This document shows, piece by piece, positions 54,401 to 61,203 of a DNA stretch of 64,000 nucleotides (position 1 is the stretch's first letter; every line of letters starts with the position of its first letter). Below the pieces are notes generated by a model, which had not been told where the DNA came from, did no database searches, and saw only the letters and a program-made list of their open reading frames with translations. A program made the translations under genes and the position numbers. This DNA comes from CAITNM01 sp021298215 (GTDB lineage: Bacteria > Pseudomonadota > Alphaproteobacteria > Paracaedibacterales > CAITNM01). The stretch spans positions 10,300 through 74,299 of the forward strand of contig JBKCOJ010000011.1 of the NCBI GenBank assembly GCA_046309815.1, written 5' to 3'.

Positions 54401-54566
54401 TTTGGCGCTGGCAACAGGTGCTGGTTCAGAAAGTAGAAGACAGTTAGGGTGGGTTATCGTTGGGGGTATGACGATTGGTACCTTGTTTACTCTTTTTGTT
54501 ATTCCTGCATTTTATAGCTATTTTACTAAAAAACAGCGTGAAGTTTTAAAAATCAGTGTCGCTTAA
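51468..54566 (+). CDS. RND-family efflux permease (HAE1/AcrB-like)
   Basis: This 1032-residue proton-driven inner-membrane pump has 12 predicted membrane segments and two large periplasmic loops. The opening is ERPVFAWVMTLILVLLGLVG, the proton-relay aspartates Asp400-Asp401 lie in GLVVDDAIVVLENVHRN, and the second-half TM block is GLITKHGILMVTYANQ, with the relay Lys. Family membership is certain; substrate range is not. It forms an operon with the adaptor upstream, and its last 11 bases overlap the NDUFAF5-like gene. No local regulator gene of the TetR type is present. Confidence 0.95.
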   Translation: MRISEVCIERPVFAWVMTLILVLLGLVGAYRLPLQALPTVANTTVTIESSLPGASPEVVETTLTRIIEDAVSSIEGVDQIESISNSEESKVIVMFRPERRSEDAVNDIRDRLAKNQDRLPMEATQPILTKSRADDKAIITLALTSATLDTGELHDFAKRELEKDLEAVSGAARVDILGASEYVMRIYLNPLSLAAYGITVSEVLHQVKKQNIEKPAGKLVSKDREYSITTIASLEKPEEFENMVVAPRKDFLVRLRDIGRAEIDSDDKKTKTYFNGKAGISIGVVKQSNANPIEVARGVKAVVDRVKKNLPETITIHVASDTTTFIERSIHEVYRTLFEATLLVVLVVVFFLRSVRSSIIPLVTIPVSLIGALFLMYLLNFTLNSLTLMAMVLAIGLVVDDAIVVLENVHRNRESGMKPFEAAYKSIKEISFAIVAMTLTLVAVYAPVSLATGRIGKFLVEFSITLAGAVLLSGFAALTLSPMMCARLLGDEDHKKTATNTSEIAFWNRFKEYFLTELWMVNLEEKYEYILNLLMPKKLIVASSAIGFACLGYMTYQYLPAETTPYEDQGLIKVEGQSPQSATIAYTERYIQMLDAAINKIPEVERRVITITNPSFEGSIVLKNSSERQRNTEEIASALREAIEPITGIQVKIDSGSSGGSGSESGRVVDFVVRANKPFQELQAMAGNLQMELHAAGYFQGMFSDYRGDVADYTVTVLRDKLSSLNIEPDAIAETISALIKGKKAEKFKKNNKTYDVMVQVENSSRQSPEDITNLFAKAGDKEGTLVPLSELVVVNSRAGPVEIRHTNRARSAMISGLLKPEYSMKDGIRIVEAIAKDLTTTDYRIDFMNEAKRFLTEGPMMALVFGLAIAFIYLIMAAQFESWRDPFIIMLSVPLSLTGAVITLAFMHGGSLNLYSNIGLITLIGLITKHGILMVTYANQMRDQEGVGIEKAIIQSCKLRLRPILMTTFAMVLGALPLALATGAGSESRRQLGWVIVGGMTIGTLFTLFVIPAFYSYFTKKQREVLKISVA

Positions 54567-55305
54567 AATTTTTGATAATGGAATTTTAAGGAAAAAAATT
54601 CAACATAAGTATTCCACTGTTATTGATTTGCAAAATCTTCTGACTCAAACGCTGCAACAGCGTTTATCATTGTTTTCAAAAAAATTTGTTTCTGAAGTGT
54701 GGCATGAATTAGCCGGCTGCCGGATTGAGAAGTATTTTGTTGAAGTTAATCCAGATATGATTCCCTTTAGAGGTGTTGGTTTTGATCTTGCTTGTAGTGC
54801 TGGGCCTTTGATGTTTACAAATGATGTTCCGGGAATATTAAAGCAATGGCATCAGGCACTTAGGCATAATGGAGTTTTCATGGCTTCTTTTATAGGCGAG
54901 AATAGCTTAATGGAGCTAAAAGAATGTTTTTTTAAAATAGAGGAATCCTTTTCAGTTCCTCATCATTTGCGTTTCTTTCCAACGATAGCAACAAAAGATG
55001 CCGGGATGCTTATGCAACGGGCAGGATTTTATTTGCCAACAGCAGATCGTATTCAGCACGTTTTTAAAGTGGGATCTTTGGGTGAGCTGTTAAATGCGTT
55101 GAAAGCTATGGGTGGAAATATCCTATATGAAAAATCAAATAGTGCTATTACTCGAGGATTTTTAAAAGCTGTTGAGAAAGAATATTTTAATCGTTATTCT
55201 TGCAGTGGTCAGCTTCTTGTTTCAATTGATATTGTTTGCATGACGGGATGGGCTTTAAAAGATAATAATGAACAACAAATAAAAAATGGTATGAGATATT
55301 TATGA
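54556..55305 (+). CDS. NDUFAF5-like methyltransferase-fold protein lacking SAM motif I
   Basis: The 249-residue protein resembles the BioC/NDUFAF5 group of alphaproteobacteria and mitochondria: the N-terminal LKIFDNGILRKKIQHKY, the central FTNDVPGILKQWHQALRHNGVFMASFIG and the C-terminal DAGMLMQRAGFYLPTADRI. NDUFAF5 is a complex I assembly factor acting on NDUFS7. Where family members have a glycine-rich SAM loop and about 30 further residues, this protein passes directly from EVWHELAGCRIEKYFVEV to DMIPFRGVGFDLACSAG (48-83), so cofactor binding looks lost. The GTG start overlaps the RND permease, and the stop overlaps the M16 peptidase (ATGA). Confidence 0.68.
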   Translation: MSLKIFDNGILRKKIQHKYSTVIDLQNLLTQTLQQRLSLFSKKFVSEVWHELAGCRIEKYFVEVNPDMIPFRGVGFDLACSAGPLMFTNDVPGILKQWHQALRHNGVFMASFIGENSLMELKECFFKIEESFSVPHHLRFFPTIATKDAGMLMQRAGFYLPTADRIQHVFKVGSLGELLNALKAMGGNILYEKSNSAITRGFLKAVEKEYFNRYSCSGQLLVSIDIVCMTGWALKDNNEQQIKNGMRYL

Positions 55306-56558
55306 TACGAACAACAACTCTTGAAAATGGCTTGCGTGTTGCTACCGATAAGATTGATCATGTTGAAACCGTTGCGCTTGGTGTGTGGCTTAATATAGGA
55401 ACGCGGCATGAGAAAAAGTCAGAGAACGGTATTGCGCATATGCTCGAACATATGGCGTTTAAAGGAACATTAACGCGCTCGGCTCTCGATATTTCAAAAG
55501 CCATTGAAGATGTGGGCGGATATATGAATGCTTATACCTCTCGTGAGATGACGGCTTATTATGTTCGGGTATTACGGAAGGACGTGGAACTTGCTGTTGA
55601 TATTCTGGCAGACATTTTACAACATTCTGTATTTGATGCTGAAGAATTCTCTCGCGAACAAGGTGTTATTTTGCAAGAAATTGGCAGATCAAACGATACG
55701 CCAGATGATGTTGTTTTTGATTATTTCCAAGAAACATGTTTTGGAGATCATCCAATGGGATGGGCAACTTTGGGAACTGAAGACATCATTAAATCTCTGA
55801 CCCCAGCAGCAGTGAAATCTTACATGGATCGCCATTATGGAGTGAAAAACATGGTGTTTTCTGCAGCAGGTCATATAGACCATGATCAATTATGTAAGCT
55901 TGTAGGGAAATACTTTACTAAATTGTCTGATAAGGGCGACCAAACGCCGTTACCAGCAAGCTACAGAGGAGGGGACTTTAGAAAATCGAAAGAGTTAGAG
56001 CAAGTGCATGTTGTGCTTGGTTTGCCCACTGTTAACGTGTTCGATCCTACATACTATGATTATATGATTTTGGCGTCTATTTTGGGTGGTGGTATGGCTT
56101 CTTGGCTTTTTCATGAAATTCGTGAGAAACGAGGTCTTGTTTACACAATTTCTGCTGATCAATACAGTTACTCAGATGCTGGTATGTTAACAATATACGC
56201 AGGAACGAGCCCAAAGGAAGTTGGTCAACTATTACCTGTTGTATGCGATGAGCTTAAGAAAGCGACGCATACTATTACAGAAGAAGAAGTTAATCGCGCA
56301 AAAAATCAAATGCAAGCAGGGCTTCTGATGGGGCTTGAAAGCACCTCACATCGCTGTGAACGTTTAGCAAAACAAATGCATTTATTTAATCGACCAATTC
56401 CGATGGAAGAGATTCTTGAAAAAATAAATAGAGTAAGCGTGCAAAGCGTGCAAAATTCTTGCCAAAGCTTGTTGAGCGGAAGACCAACGTTAACAACACT
56501 CGGTTTGATTGATCAAGTTATGAGCTTTGAAGAGCTAGAAACAGGTTTGGCTGCTTGA
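55302..56558 (+). CDS. M16-family zinc metallopeptidase (processing-peptidase-like)
   Basis: The 418-residue protease has the inverted zinc motif HMLEH (His46, Glu49, His50), followed by MAFKGT, and the M16 blocks EDVGGYMNAYTSREMTAYY and GGGMASWLFHEIREKRGLVY. It is the alphaproteobacterial relative of the mitochondrial processing peptidase beta subunit. A signal peptide is not evident, so it is probably cytoplasmic. It is translationally coupled to the gene upstream. Its stop lies in a perfect palindrome shared with the T6SS operon that converges on it. Confidence 0.92.
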   Translation: MIRTTTLENGLRVATDKIDHVETVALGVWLNIGTRHEKKSENGIAHMLEHMAFKGTLTRSALDISKAIEDVGGYMNAYTSREMTAYYVRVLRKDVELAVDILADILQHSVFDAEEFSREQGVILQEIGRSNDTPDDVVFDYFQETCFGDHPMGWATLGTEDIIKSLTPAAVKSYMDRHYGVKNMVFSAAGHIDHDQLCKLVGKYFTKLSDKGDQTPLPASYRGGDFRKSKELEQVHVVLGLPTVNVFDPTYYDYMILASILGGGMASWLFHEIREKRGLVYTISADQYSYSDAGMLTIYAGTSPKEVGQLLPVVCDELKKATHTITEEEVNRAKNQMQAGLLMGLESTSHRCERLAKQMHLFNRPIPMEEILEKINRVSVQSVQNSCQSLLSGRPTLTTLGLIDQVMSFEELETGLAA

Positions 56559-56575
56559 AACGTAATGTTTCAAGC
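56553..56575. terminator. Bidirectional hairpin carrying both stop codons of the M16 gene and the T6SS operon
   Basis: A perfect nine-base inverted repeat (GCTTGAAAC at 56553-56561, GTTTCAAGC at 56567-56575) encloses a GTAAT loop. The peptidase TGA (56556-56558) is in one arm and the TGA of the last T6SS-operon gene (56572-56570, minus) is in the other. A short T-run follows on the plus strand. It is likely a shared terminator. Confidence 0.65.
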
Positions 56576-56917
56576 TTTACCAATATTCGTATAGGCTTTG
56601 ATAGCTTTAAAGTGATGGCGCCCTTGATTCATCTGACTTTTTAGCTCTATCAGCTCTTTTTCTGTTTGAATGAATTTGTTTTCTACAAAATGCCTTAATT
56701 CGCTGAGTGAAGAAGTAATGGTACTTTGTTCACTGATTGGCAGCATTTTGCATTGCTCCATCAGTCTTTGAAGGTCAGTTTCGATTGCATTGAAATGCTC
56801 GTCGGTTAGCGCAAGGATTTCATTTTTATCATTTATTTGGGCAATGCTTTCATTTGGCCATTTATCTATTTTTTGTTTCAAGGTGCCTATTTGGTTTTTT
56901 ATATTTTCAAGTGTCAC
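56570..56917 (-). CDS. Uncharacterised helical 115-residue protein at the end of the T6SS operon
   Basis: I do not recognise this protein. GTG 56917 is the best start, with AAGGAG seven bases upstream; the frame runs open to 57019, but that would overlap tssE. The product is hydrophilic and almost entirely helical, with heptad-like stretches (LENIKNQIGTLKQKIDKW, FNAIETDLQRLMEQC and FVENKFIQTEKELIELKSQM), suggesting a coiled-coil bundle. It has no membrane segment, signal peptide or cysteine pair. It follows tssE by 11 bases, so it should be made with the secretion apparatus. Possible roles are accessory, chaperone or regulator; none can be assigned. Confidence 0.75.
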   Translation of the reverse strand: MTLENIKNQIGTLKQKIDKWPNESIAQINDKNEILALTDEHFNAIETDLQRLMEQCKMLPISEQSTITSSLSELRHFVENKFIQTEKELIELKSQMNQGRHHFKAIKAYTNIGKA

Positions 56918-56928
56918 GATATTTCTCC

Positions 56929-57453
56929 TTATCCTATATTGTTGATTTCTACGCCAAATGCTACTGGTTGCTGGAATTCTTTCATTATGACTTGTCCGCG
57001 AATACTTACAAAAAGACACTGATTCTTACTATCAAAATGATCGAGGGAAACTTTGATTTTTTGTAGTCTAGGCTCAAAATAAGCAATGGCTTTCTCGAAG
57101 AAATTGCTAATGTGTGCCCATTGTGTTTTATCGGAAGGGTCTATAGATGTTAAATCAGGAATGCCGTACATCCAAGGCAGGCCAAGCCCGTAATCTTGAT
57201 CATGATAAAAGCTATAAATTTTTGCTGTAGCACTAAGGCGAGTGTTTAGTAGATTTGTTACTTCGCTAATAATAGATTCTAAAACTTGAGCTCGGTTGAG
57301 GAATAATTTTTTAGGGTGTTCTTGAGATGTGCCGAGTTTATCGTCAACTAATCTATCAAAGAGAGAAAGTTTATTACTTTTTTTTGATTTAGGTTCAGGT
57401 TTTGTTAAGAATGAATCTAAACTCTTGTCTTGTGACTTAGCAGTGATACTCAT
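56929..57453 (-). CDS. tssE: T6SS baseplate wedge subunit TssE (gp25-like)
   Basis: TssE is the baseplate wedge component homologous to phage T4 gp25, which initiates sheath polymerisation. The 174-residue protein has a disordered basic N-terminus (1-30), then SLFDRLVDDKL, SIISEVTNLLNTRLSA, YGLGLPWMYGIPDL and the gp25/TssE core FEKAIAYFEPRLQKIKVSL (EPRL is the diagnostic motif). It ends with a beta strand region. No ribosome-binding site is seen before the ATG, which is 75 bases downstream of hcp beyond a hairpin, so translation may be low relative to hcp, as expected from stoichiometry. Confidence 0.85.
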   Translation of the reverse strand: MSITAKSQDKSLDSFLTKPEPKSKKSNKLSLFDRLVDDKLGTSQEHPKKLFLNRAQVLESIISEVTNLLNTRLSATAKIYSFYHDQDYGLGLPWMYGIPDLTSIDPSDKTQWAHISNFFEKAIAYFEPRLQKIKVSLDHFDSKNQCLFVSIRGQVIMKEFQQPVAFGVEINNIG

Positions 57454-57467
57454 TGATTAAACGAATG

Positions 57468-57499
57468 GAAGCCAACATAATTATTATGCGGTTGACTTC
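57468..57499 (-). promoter_or_regulatory. Hairpin in the hcp-tssE intergenic spacer
   Basis: On the minus strand GAAGTCAA (57499-57492) pairs with TTGGCTTC (57475-57468) with one G-T wobble. After a three-base bulge, CATAA pairs with TTATG (57488-57484 with 57480-57476) around a three-base loop. There is no T-run, so it is more likely an RNA-processing or stability element or a partial attenuator than a full terminator. Confidence 0.45.
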
Positions 57500-57528
57500 G
57501 CAATAAAATCAATTCCCAAAACTAAGAA

Positions 57529-58092
57529 TTACTTACTTGTATTTTTGACAAAGTCTATAAGATAAACTTTTTGTCCAGCAGCTTGACCTTCCTTATATGC
57601 AAATCGAGTAATTTGCATTTGTTTCGCTTTAAAACGAATGGTTACAGAAGGTGCTGCAGCTGTTTGAGCCAGAAAGAAGGTACTAACGATTTGTGCATTT
57701 TGAAAATCAAATTCTTCTATGGGCACGCTATGCTGACTTATGTTGCCAGTTTTGCGAAAGGTAATATTGACTGCCTGTCCATTAGCAATAGTTTCTATGG
57801 CTGTAATATCAACATCACTAGCAGGTAAAGTAAATTCAATTTCATCCATACCTAGACTTGCAGATGAATTGGTTGCAGAGTTAGAAACATCACCGCTTTC
57901 ATGGCGCCAAACGTTCATCTTTAGGCCACTAATAACGGCCCATTGTTCATAGCCAGTTACTTGACTACTGGTAATTGGATTTCCTGAATAAACAATTTTT
58001 GCATATAGGTCAGCTGAAGATGATTGAGAGCCATCGCGTGCACTGGGATCACTGATAATTATTTTATTTTTATCTAGTTCTGATATGGACAT
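57529..58092 (-). CDS. hcp: T6SS tube protein Hcp (TssD), divergent
   Basis: Hcp hexamers stack into the inner tube that the sheath propels into target cells. The 187-residue protein is beta-rich with one central helix region and a C-terminal strand pair (MQITRFAYKEGQAAGQKVYL, then IDFVKNTSK). Sequence similarity to well-studied Hcp is weak by eye, so the call relies on length, secondary-structure pattern and position: it lies 11 bases after the sheath gene and before tssE, the canonical tssB-tssC-hcp-tssE order. AAGGAG lies seven bases before the ATG, a strong site consistent with high expression. It lacks a signal peptide and has no cysteines. Confidence 0.72.
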   Translation of the reverse strand: MSISELDKNKIIISDPSARDGSQSSSADLYAKIVYSGNPITSSQVTGYEQWAVISGLKMNVWRHESGDVSNSATNSSASLGMDEIEFTLPASDVDITAIETIANGQAVNITFRKTGNISQHSVPIEEFDFQNAQIVSTFFLAQTAAAPSVTIRFKAKQMQITRFAYKEGQAAGQKVYLIDFVKNTSK

Positions 58093-58103
58093 GATTTATC
58101 TCC

Positions 58104-60035
58104 TTACGCAGATGGTGCTGCTGGTAATTTTGCAACCAGACGAATTGAAACGGTTAAATCCTCGAGTTGGAAATGTGGTCTAATATAAGCAACCGCTGTG
58201 TATGACCCCGGCTGTCCAGGAACATCAAATACATCAATTCGTGCTTCACGGAGAGGGTACTTTGCTTTTACTTCTTGAGGAGCGCCATCATTTAGTAACA
58301 CATACTGAGCAATCCAAGTATTCAGATAATGCGCAACATTGTCTTTTGACATAAAGCTGCCAATTTTATCGCGCATAATGACTTTTATATAGTGAGCGAA
58401 GCGGGAAGCTGCCATTATATAAGGTAGTCTTGCTGAAAGATTAGCGTTAGCTGTTGCATCGTCAAGATTATATTTCTTTGGTTTTTGTGAAGTTTGTCCT
58501 CCAAAAAACGCGGCATAATCAGTTCCTTTGCAATGACATAAAGCAATGATGCCATTCTCACTTAATTCTTTCTCGCGGCGATCTGTAATGTTAACTTCTG
58601 TAGGGCATTTTAACGCAATATCACCATCTGGTGTCTTGAACGTGTAGGCAGGCAATCCCTCAACGATTCCTCCGCCTTCAACACCTCTGATTGCTGCGGT
58701 CCAACGGTATAAGCTAAATGCGTTACACATACGTTCCGCTAATACAAACGCGGCATTTCCCCAGCAGAATAAATTACTTTCAGCAACTCCTACGTCTTCT
58801 TTGAAGTTTAATCCTTCAACAGGGCAAGTATCTGGCCCGTAAGGAAGCCGCATTAGTACTCTAGGTACTACCAGACTTACATAACGAGAATCTGGAGCAT
58901 TTCTAAAGCTGTGCCATTGTACAAGCTCTAAACTATCCATTATCTTATTAATATCCCTAGGAATATTTAGATGCTCGAAGCTATCTAAATCAAACAATGT
59001 TGGGTGTGCCGCACTTATGAAAGGTGCGTGTGCGGCTGCAGCTACGCCAGAAATTTTTTCAAGCAAATCCATATCCATTGGCGATCTGTTGAACTCAAAA
59101 TCACCGACTAAGCAGGAATAAGGATGGCCGCCAAAAGTACCATATTCTTCTTCGTAAACTTTTTTGAATAATTGGCTCTGATCAAATTCAACAGCCTTAT
59201 CCAGATCATTTTGAAGTTCTTGGCGGGTAAGGTTAAGTAACCTTAGCTTTAGATGTTCACCTGTTTCAGCTTTATATACTAGATATGACAGGCCTCTCCA
59301 AGATCCTTCTAATTTTAAAAAGTCAGGATGATGCATAATCTCATTCAGTTGGCTTTCAATAAGTGCATCAATGCGATCCATATGATATGCAAGATAATGG
59401 CCGGGAATGCGCGGCTCATTTTCTTGAGGTGTTGCTAATTGCAATAAAATTTCTTTTAAAATATTTAGAACTACAGGCTTTTGAGATTCATCTCGAATCA
59501 TTTTACCATCTGTAAAAAGCTTATTAAGATCATCACCTGATCCAGCTGTAACTTGATCAGATAGCGCTTTTTGCTTTTTGCTGTCTGCCATGATATCCGA
59601 TAGCATTGCTGCAAGGATATCGTTTCCATCAAGTTTATTCATTAGATCTTTTAAATGACAGCGTGCATCATAAAGTTTGCTTAGATCATCAACTCTTTTA
59701 ATGATGCTTAATGGCTCGAAATCCTCAATTGAGGTAAAAAACAACTCAAGAGATGTTTCAGTTTTATCAGCGCTTAGTTTGTAAGGAACGGTAATTGCAA
59801 GACGTGGCTTGATTGCTTCCAAGACTTGAGGAAAATTGTCTCTATCGATTTTAACAAATTTTCTCTCTTTTAGGGGAGCTAGAGGATTCACTAAGTGACC
59901 TGATAAGTCTGCAAGAATACCTACAACAAAAGGTAATTCTTTCATTTCAATAGCACTACCTATTTCAACGTCATAAGTGATTTGGACACGTGGTGGGCGC
60001 ACGCGGTCGAGTTTATGCTGAATACTTTCGACCAT
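58104..60035 (-). CDS. tssBC: Fused T6SS contractile sheath protein TssB-TssC
   Basis: This single uninterrupted frame encodes both T6SS sheath subunits. Residues 1-150 match TssB/VipA: KLDRVRPPRVQITYDVEIG, ELPFVVGILADLSG, APLKERKFVKIDRDNF and DFEPLSIIKRVDDLSKLYDA. A linker of about 15 residues (DSKKQKALSDQVTAG) leads to a full TssC/VipB (165-643): DALIESQLNEIMHHPDFLKL, EGSWRGLSYLV, APFISAAHPTLF, WHSFRNAPDSRYVSLVVPR, then VNITDRREKELSENGIIAL and the C-terminal YIRPHFQLEDLTVSIRLVAK. These are normally two genes of about 170 and 490 codons. ATG 60035 has GAGGA seven bases upstream (the frame is open to 60080). It heads the operon with hcp, tssE and an unknown gene. Confidence 0.93.
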   Translation of the reverse strand: MVESIQHKLDRVRPPRVQITYDVEIGSAIEMKELPFVVGILADLSGHLVNPLAPLKERKFVKIDRDNFPQVLEAIKPRLAITVPYKLSADKTETSLELFFTSIEDFEPLSIIKRVDDLSKLYDARCHLKDLMNKLDGNDILAAMLSDIMADSKKQKALSDQVTAGSGDDLNKLFTDGKMIRDESQKPVVLNILKEILLQLATPQENEPRIPGHYLAYHMDRIDALIESQLNEIMHHPDFLKLEGSWRGLSYLVYKAETGEHLKLRLLNLTRQELQNDLDKAVEFDQSQLFKKVYEEEYGTFGGHPYSCLVGDFEFNRSPMDMDLLEKISGVAAAAHAPFISAAHPTLFDLDSFEHLNIPRDINKIMDSLELVQWHSFRNAPDSRYVSLVVPRVLMRLPYGPDTCPVEGLNFKEDVGVAESNLFCWGNAAFVLAERMCNAFSLYRWTAAIRGVEGGGIVEGLPAYTFKTPDGDIALKCPTEVNITDRREKELSENGIIALCHCKGTDYAAFFGGQTSQKPKKYNLDDATANANLSARLPYIMAASRFAHYIKVIMRDKIGSFMSKDNVAHYLNTWIAQYVLLNDGAPQEVKAKYPLREARIDVFDVPGQPGSYTAVAYIRPHFQLEDLTVSIRLVAKLPAAPSA

Positions 60036-60061
60036 ATGTTGTTCCTCATTTTTATAATGTT

Positions 60062-60167
60062 TTGGGCATAATTCGCCCAATTATCTTTAATTACTATTAA
60101 AACGAAGCTTTATTAAAATTTCGTTAAAATCCTGATATTTTTTAAATACTAGACGAACGAAGTATTT
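60062..60167. promoter_or_regulatory. Three dyads in the divergent tssBC/ELM1 upstream region
   Basis: Inverted repeats are stacked in this gap: TTGGGC/GCCCAA around a seven-base loop (60062-60080, in the tssBC leader), AACGAA/TTCGTT 13 bases apart (60101-60125), and AAATACT/AGTATTT ten bases apart (60144-60167). The last two are candidate operators or promoter-proximal protein sites; the first is close to the start codon and could affect translation. No clear -10/-35 pair was found for either direction. Confidence 0.35.
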
Positions 60168-60183
60168 GATTTTATGTTTAGTC

Positions 60184-61137
60184 ATGCAGAGAAAAACCAA
60201 AGCATGGGTATGTGTTGATAAGCATAAGCTAGGCACGTGGAGGCAAGCGGAAGCACTAGCATGTTCATGGCTTAAAACATATGAAAGAAAACCAATTTGT
60301 TTACCAATTTGGTGTAGGTGGATGCCGCCAATAATTTTTAAATTCTTACCTGACTTTTTAAAGAAAATGTCCGTTCATGAATTAGGCAGAGAAGTGCCTG
60401 AAATTATTATTGCAGCTGGCCGCCAAGCAATATTAGTAGCGCTTGCTTTCAGAGAAAGTGCCAAAACAGTTATATTGATGAATCCGGGTGTTTCAACAAA
60501 AAACTTTGATGTAGTTATTGCGCCAGTACACGACAACATAACGGGAGAGAATGTTGTGATAACAGAAGGCGCACTGCATGGTATTAAAAATCGGCAATTG
60601 GTATTTCCAAGCTATTTAAAAAATTATTCAAAACCACGAATAGCTGTTTTATTAGGTGGGAACAGCATACACGGGGATTATCAAGAGCACTTAGCTATTA
60701 AAATGGCTGATGATTTAAAAACTTTGCTAAATGTGAATCCTAATTTTATGGGTGGCAGCCTTATTATTACTCCTTCAAGGCGGACGCCACCTAGCTGGTT
60801 GAAAATTTTTGAGAAGAATCTTAAGGGCATCTCATATTGGATATGGGATCAGAAATCTGAGAATCCATATCCTGACTTGCTAAAAGGCGTAGATGCCATT
60901 GTTGTTTGTCAAGACTCCATTAGTATGGCAAGTGAGGCGTGTATAACCGGAAAACTAGTTTTAATTTATCCAACAGGTATTAAAAAATCTAAGTTCAACG
61001 TATTTTATCAACAATTATTTGCGAAAGGTTATGCACAGCCTTTTAGTATAAATGCTGCTTTAAAGAATTCTCCAGTTTTAAATGAGCTAGATAAGGTTGT
61101 TACAATGCTTGAAAAAATGAAAATATTGGCAACTTAA
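60184..61137 (+). CDS. ELM1-family protein (mitochondrial-fission-ELM1-like)
   Basis: This is a protein of 317 residues from ATG 60184 (a TTG at 60166 is in frame but without support). The sequence has a glycosyltransferase-like two-domain fold. The N-terminal half carries PEIIIAAGRQA and MNPGVSTKNFDVVIAPVHDN, then EGALHGI. The C-terminal half carries IAVLLGGNSI, SLIITPSRRTP, VDAIVVCQDSISMASEACIT and TGKLVLIYP. This fits the ELM1/GtrOC1 family, shared by alphaproteobacteria and plant mitochondria, whose bacterial function is unknown. No signal peptide is evident. It diverges from the T6SS operon and precedes mscS. Confidence 0.8.
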   Translation: MQRKTKAWVCVDKHKLGTWRQAEALACSWLKTYERKPICLPIWCRWMPPIIFKFLPDFLKKMSVHELGREVPEIIIAAGRQAILVALAFRESAKTVILMNPGVSTKNFDVVIAPVHDNITGENVVITEGALHGIKNRQLVFPSYLKNYSKPRIAVLLGGNSIHGDYQEHLAIKMADDLKTLLNVNPNFMGGSLIITPSRRTPPSWLKIFEKNLKGISYWIWDQKSENPYPDLLKGVDAIVVCQDSISMASEACITGKLVLIYPTGIKKSKFNVFYQQLFAKGYAQPFSINAALKNSPVLNELDKVVTMLEKMKILAT

Positions 61138-61203
61138 TTAATGTTTGAGACTCTTTAAATATTTAGTATAATCAGCCAGCTTCATAATTTAAATACGCGA
61201 ATA

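Noticed and set aside
58104..60080. TssB-TssC fusion as a result of an unnoticed frameshift
   Set aside because: Both domains are in the same frame without a stop, and the linker has normal residue composition. A base error would not join two frames so cleanly, although a read-based check is still advisable.
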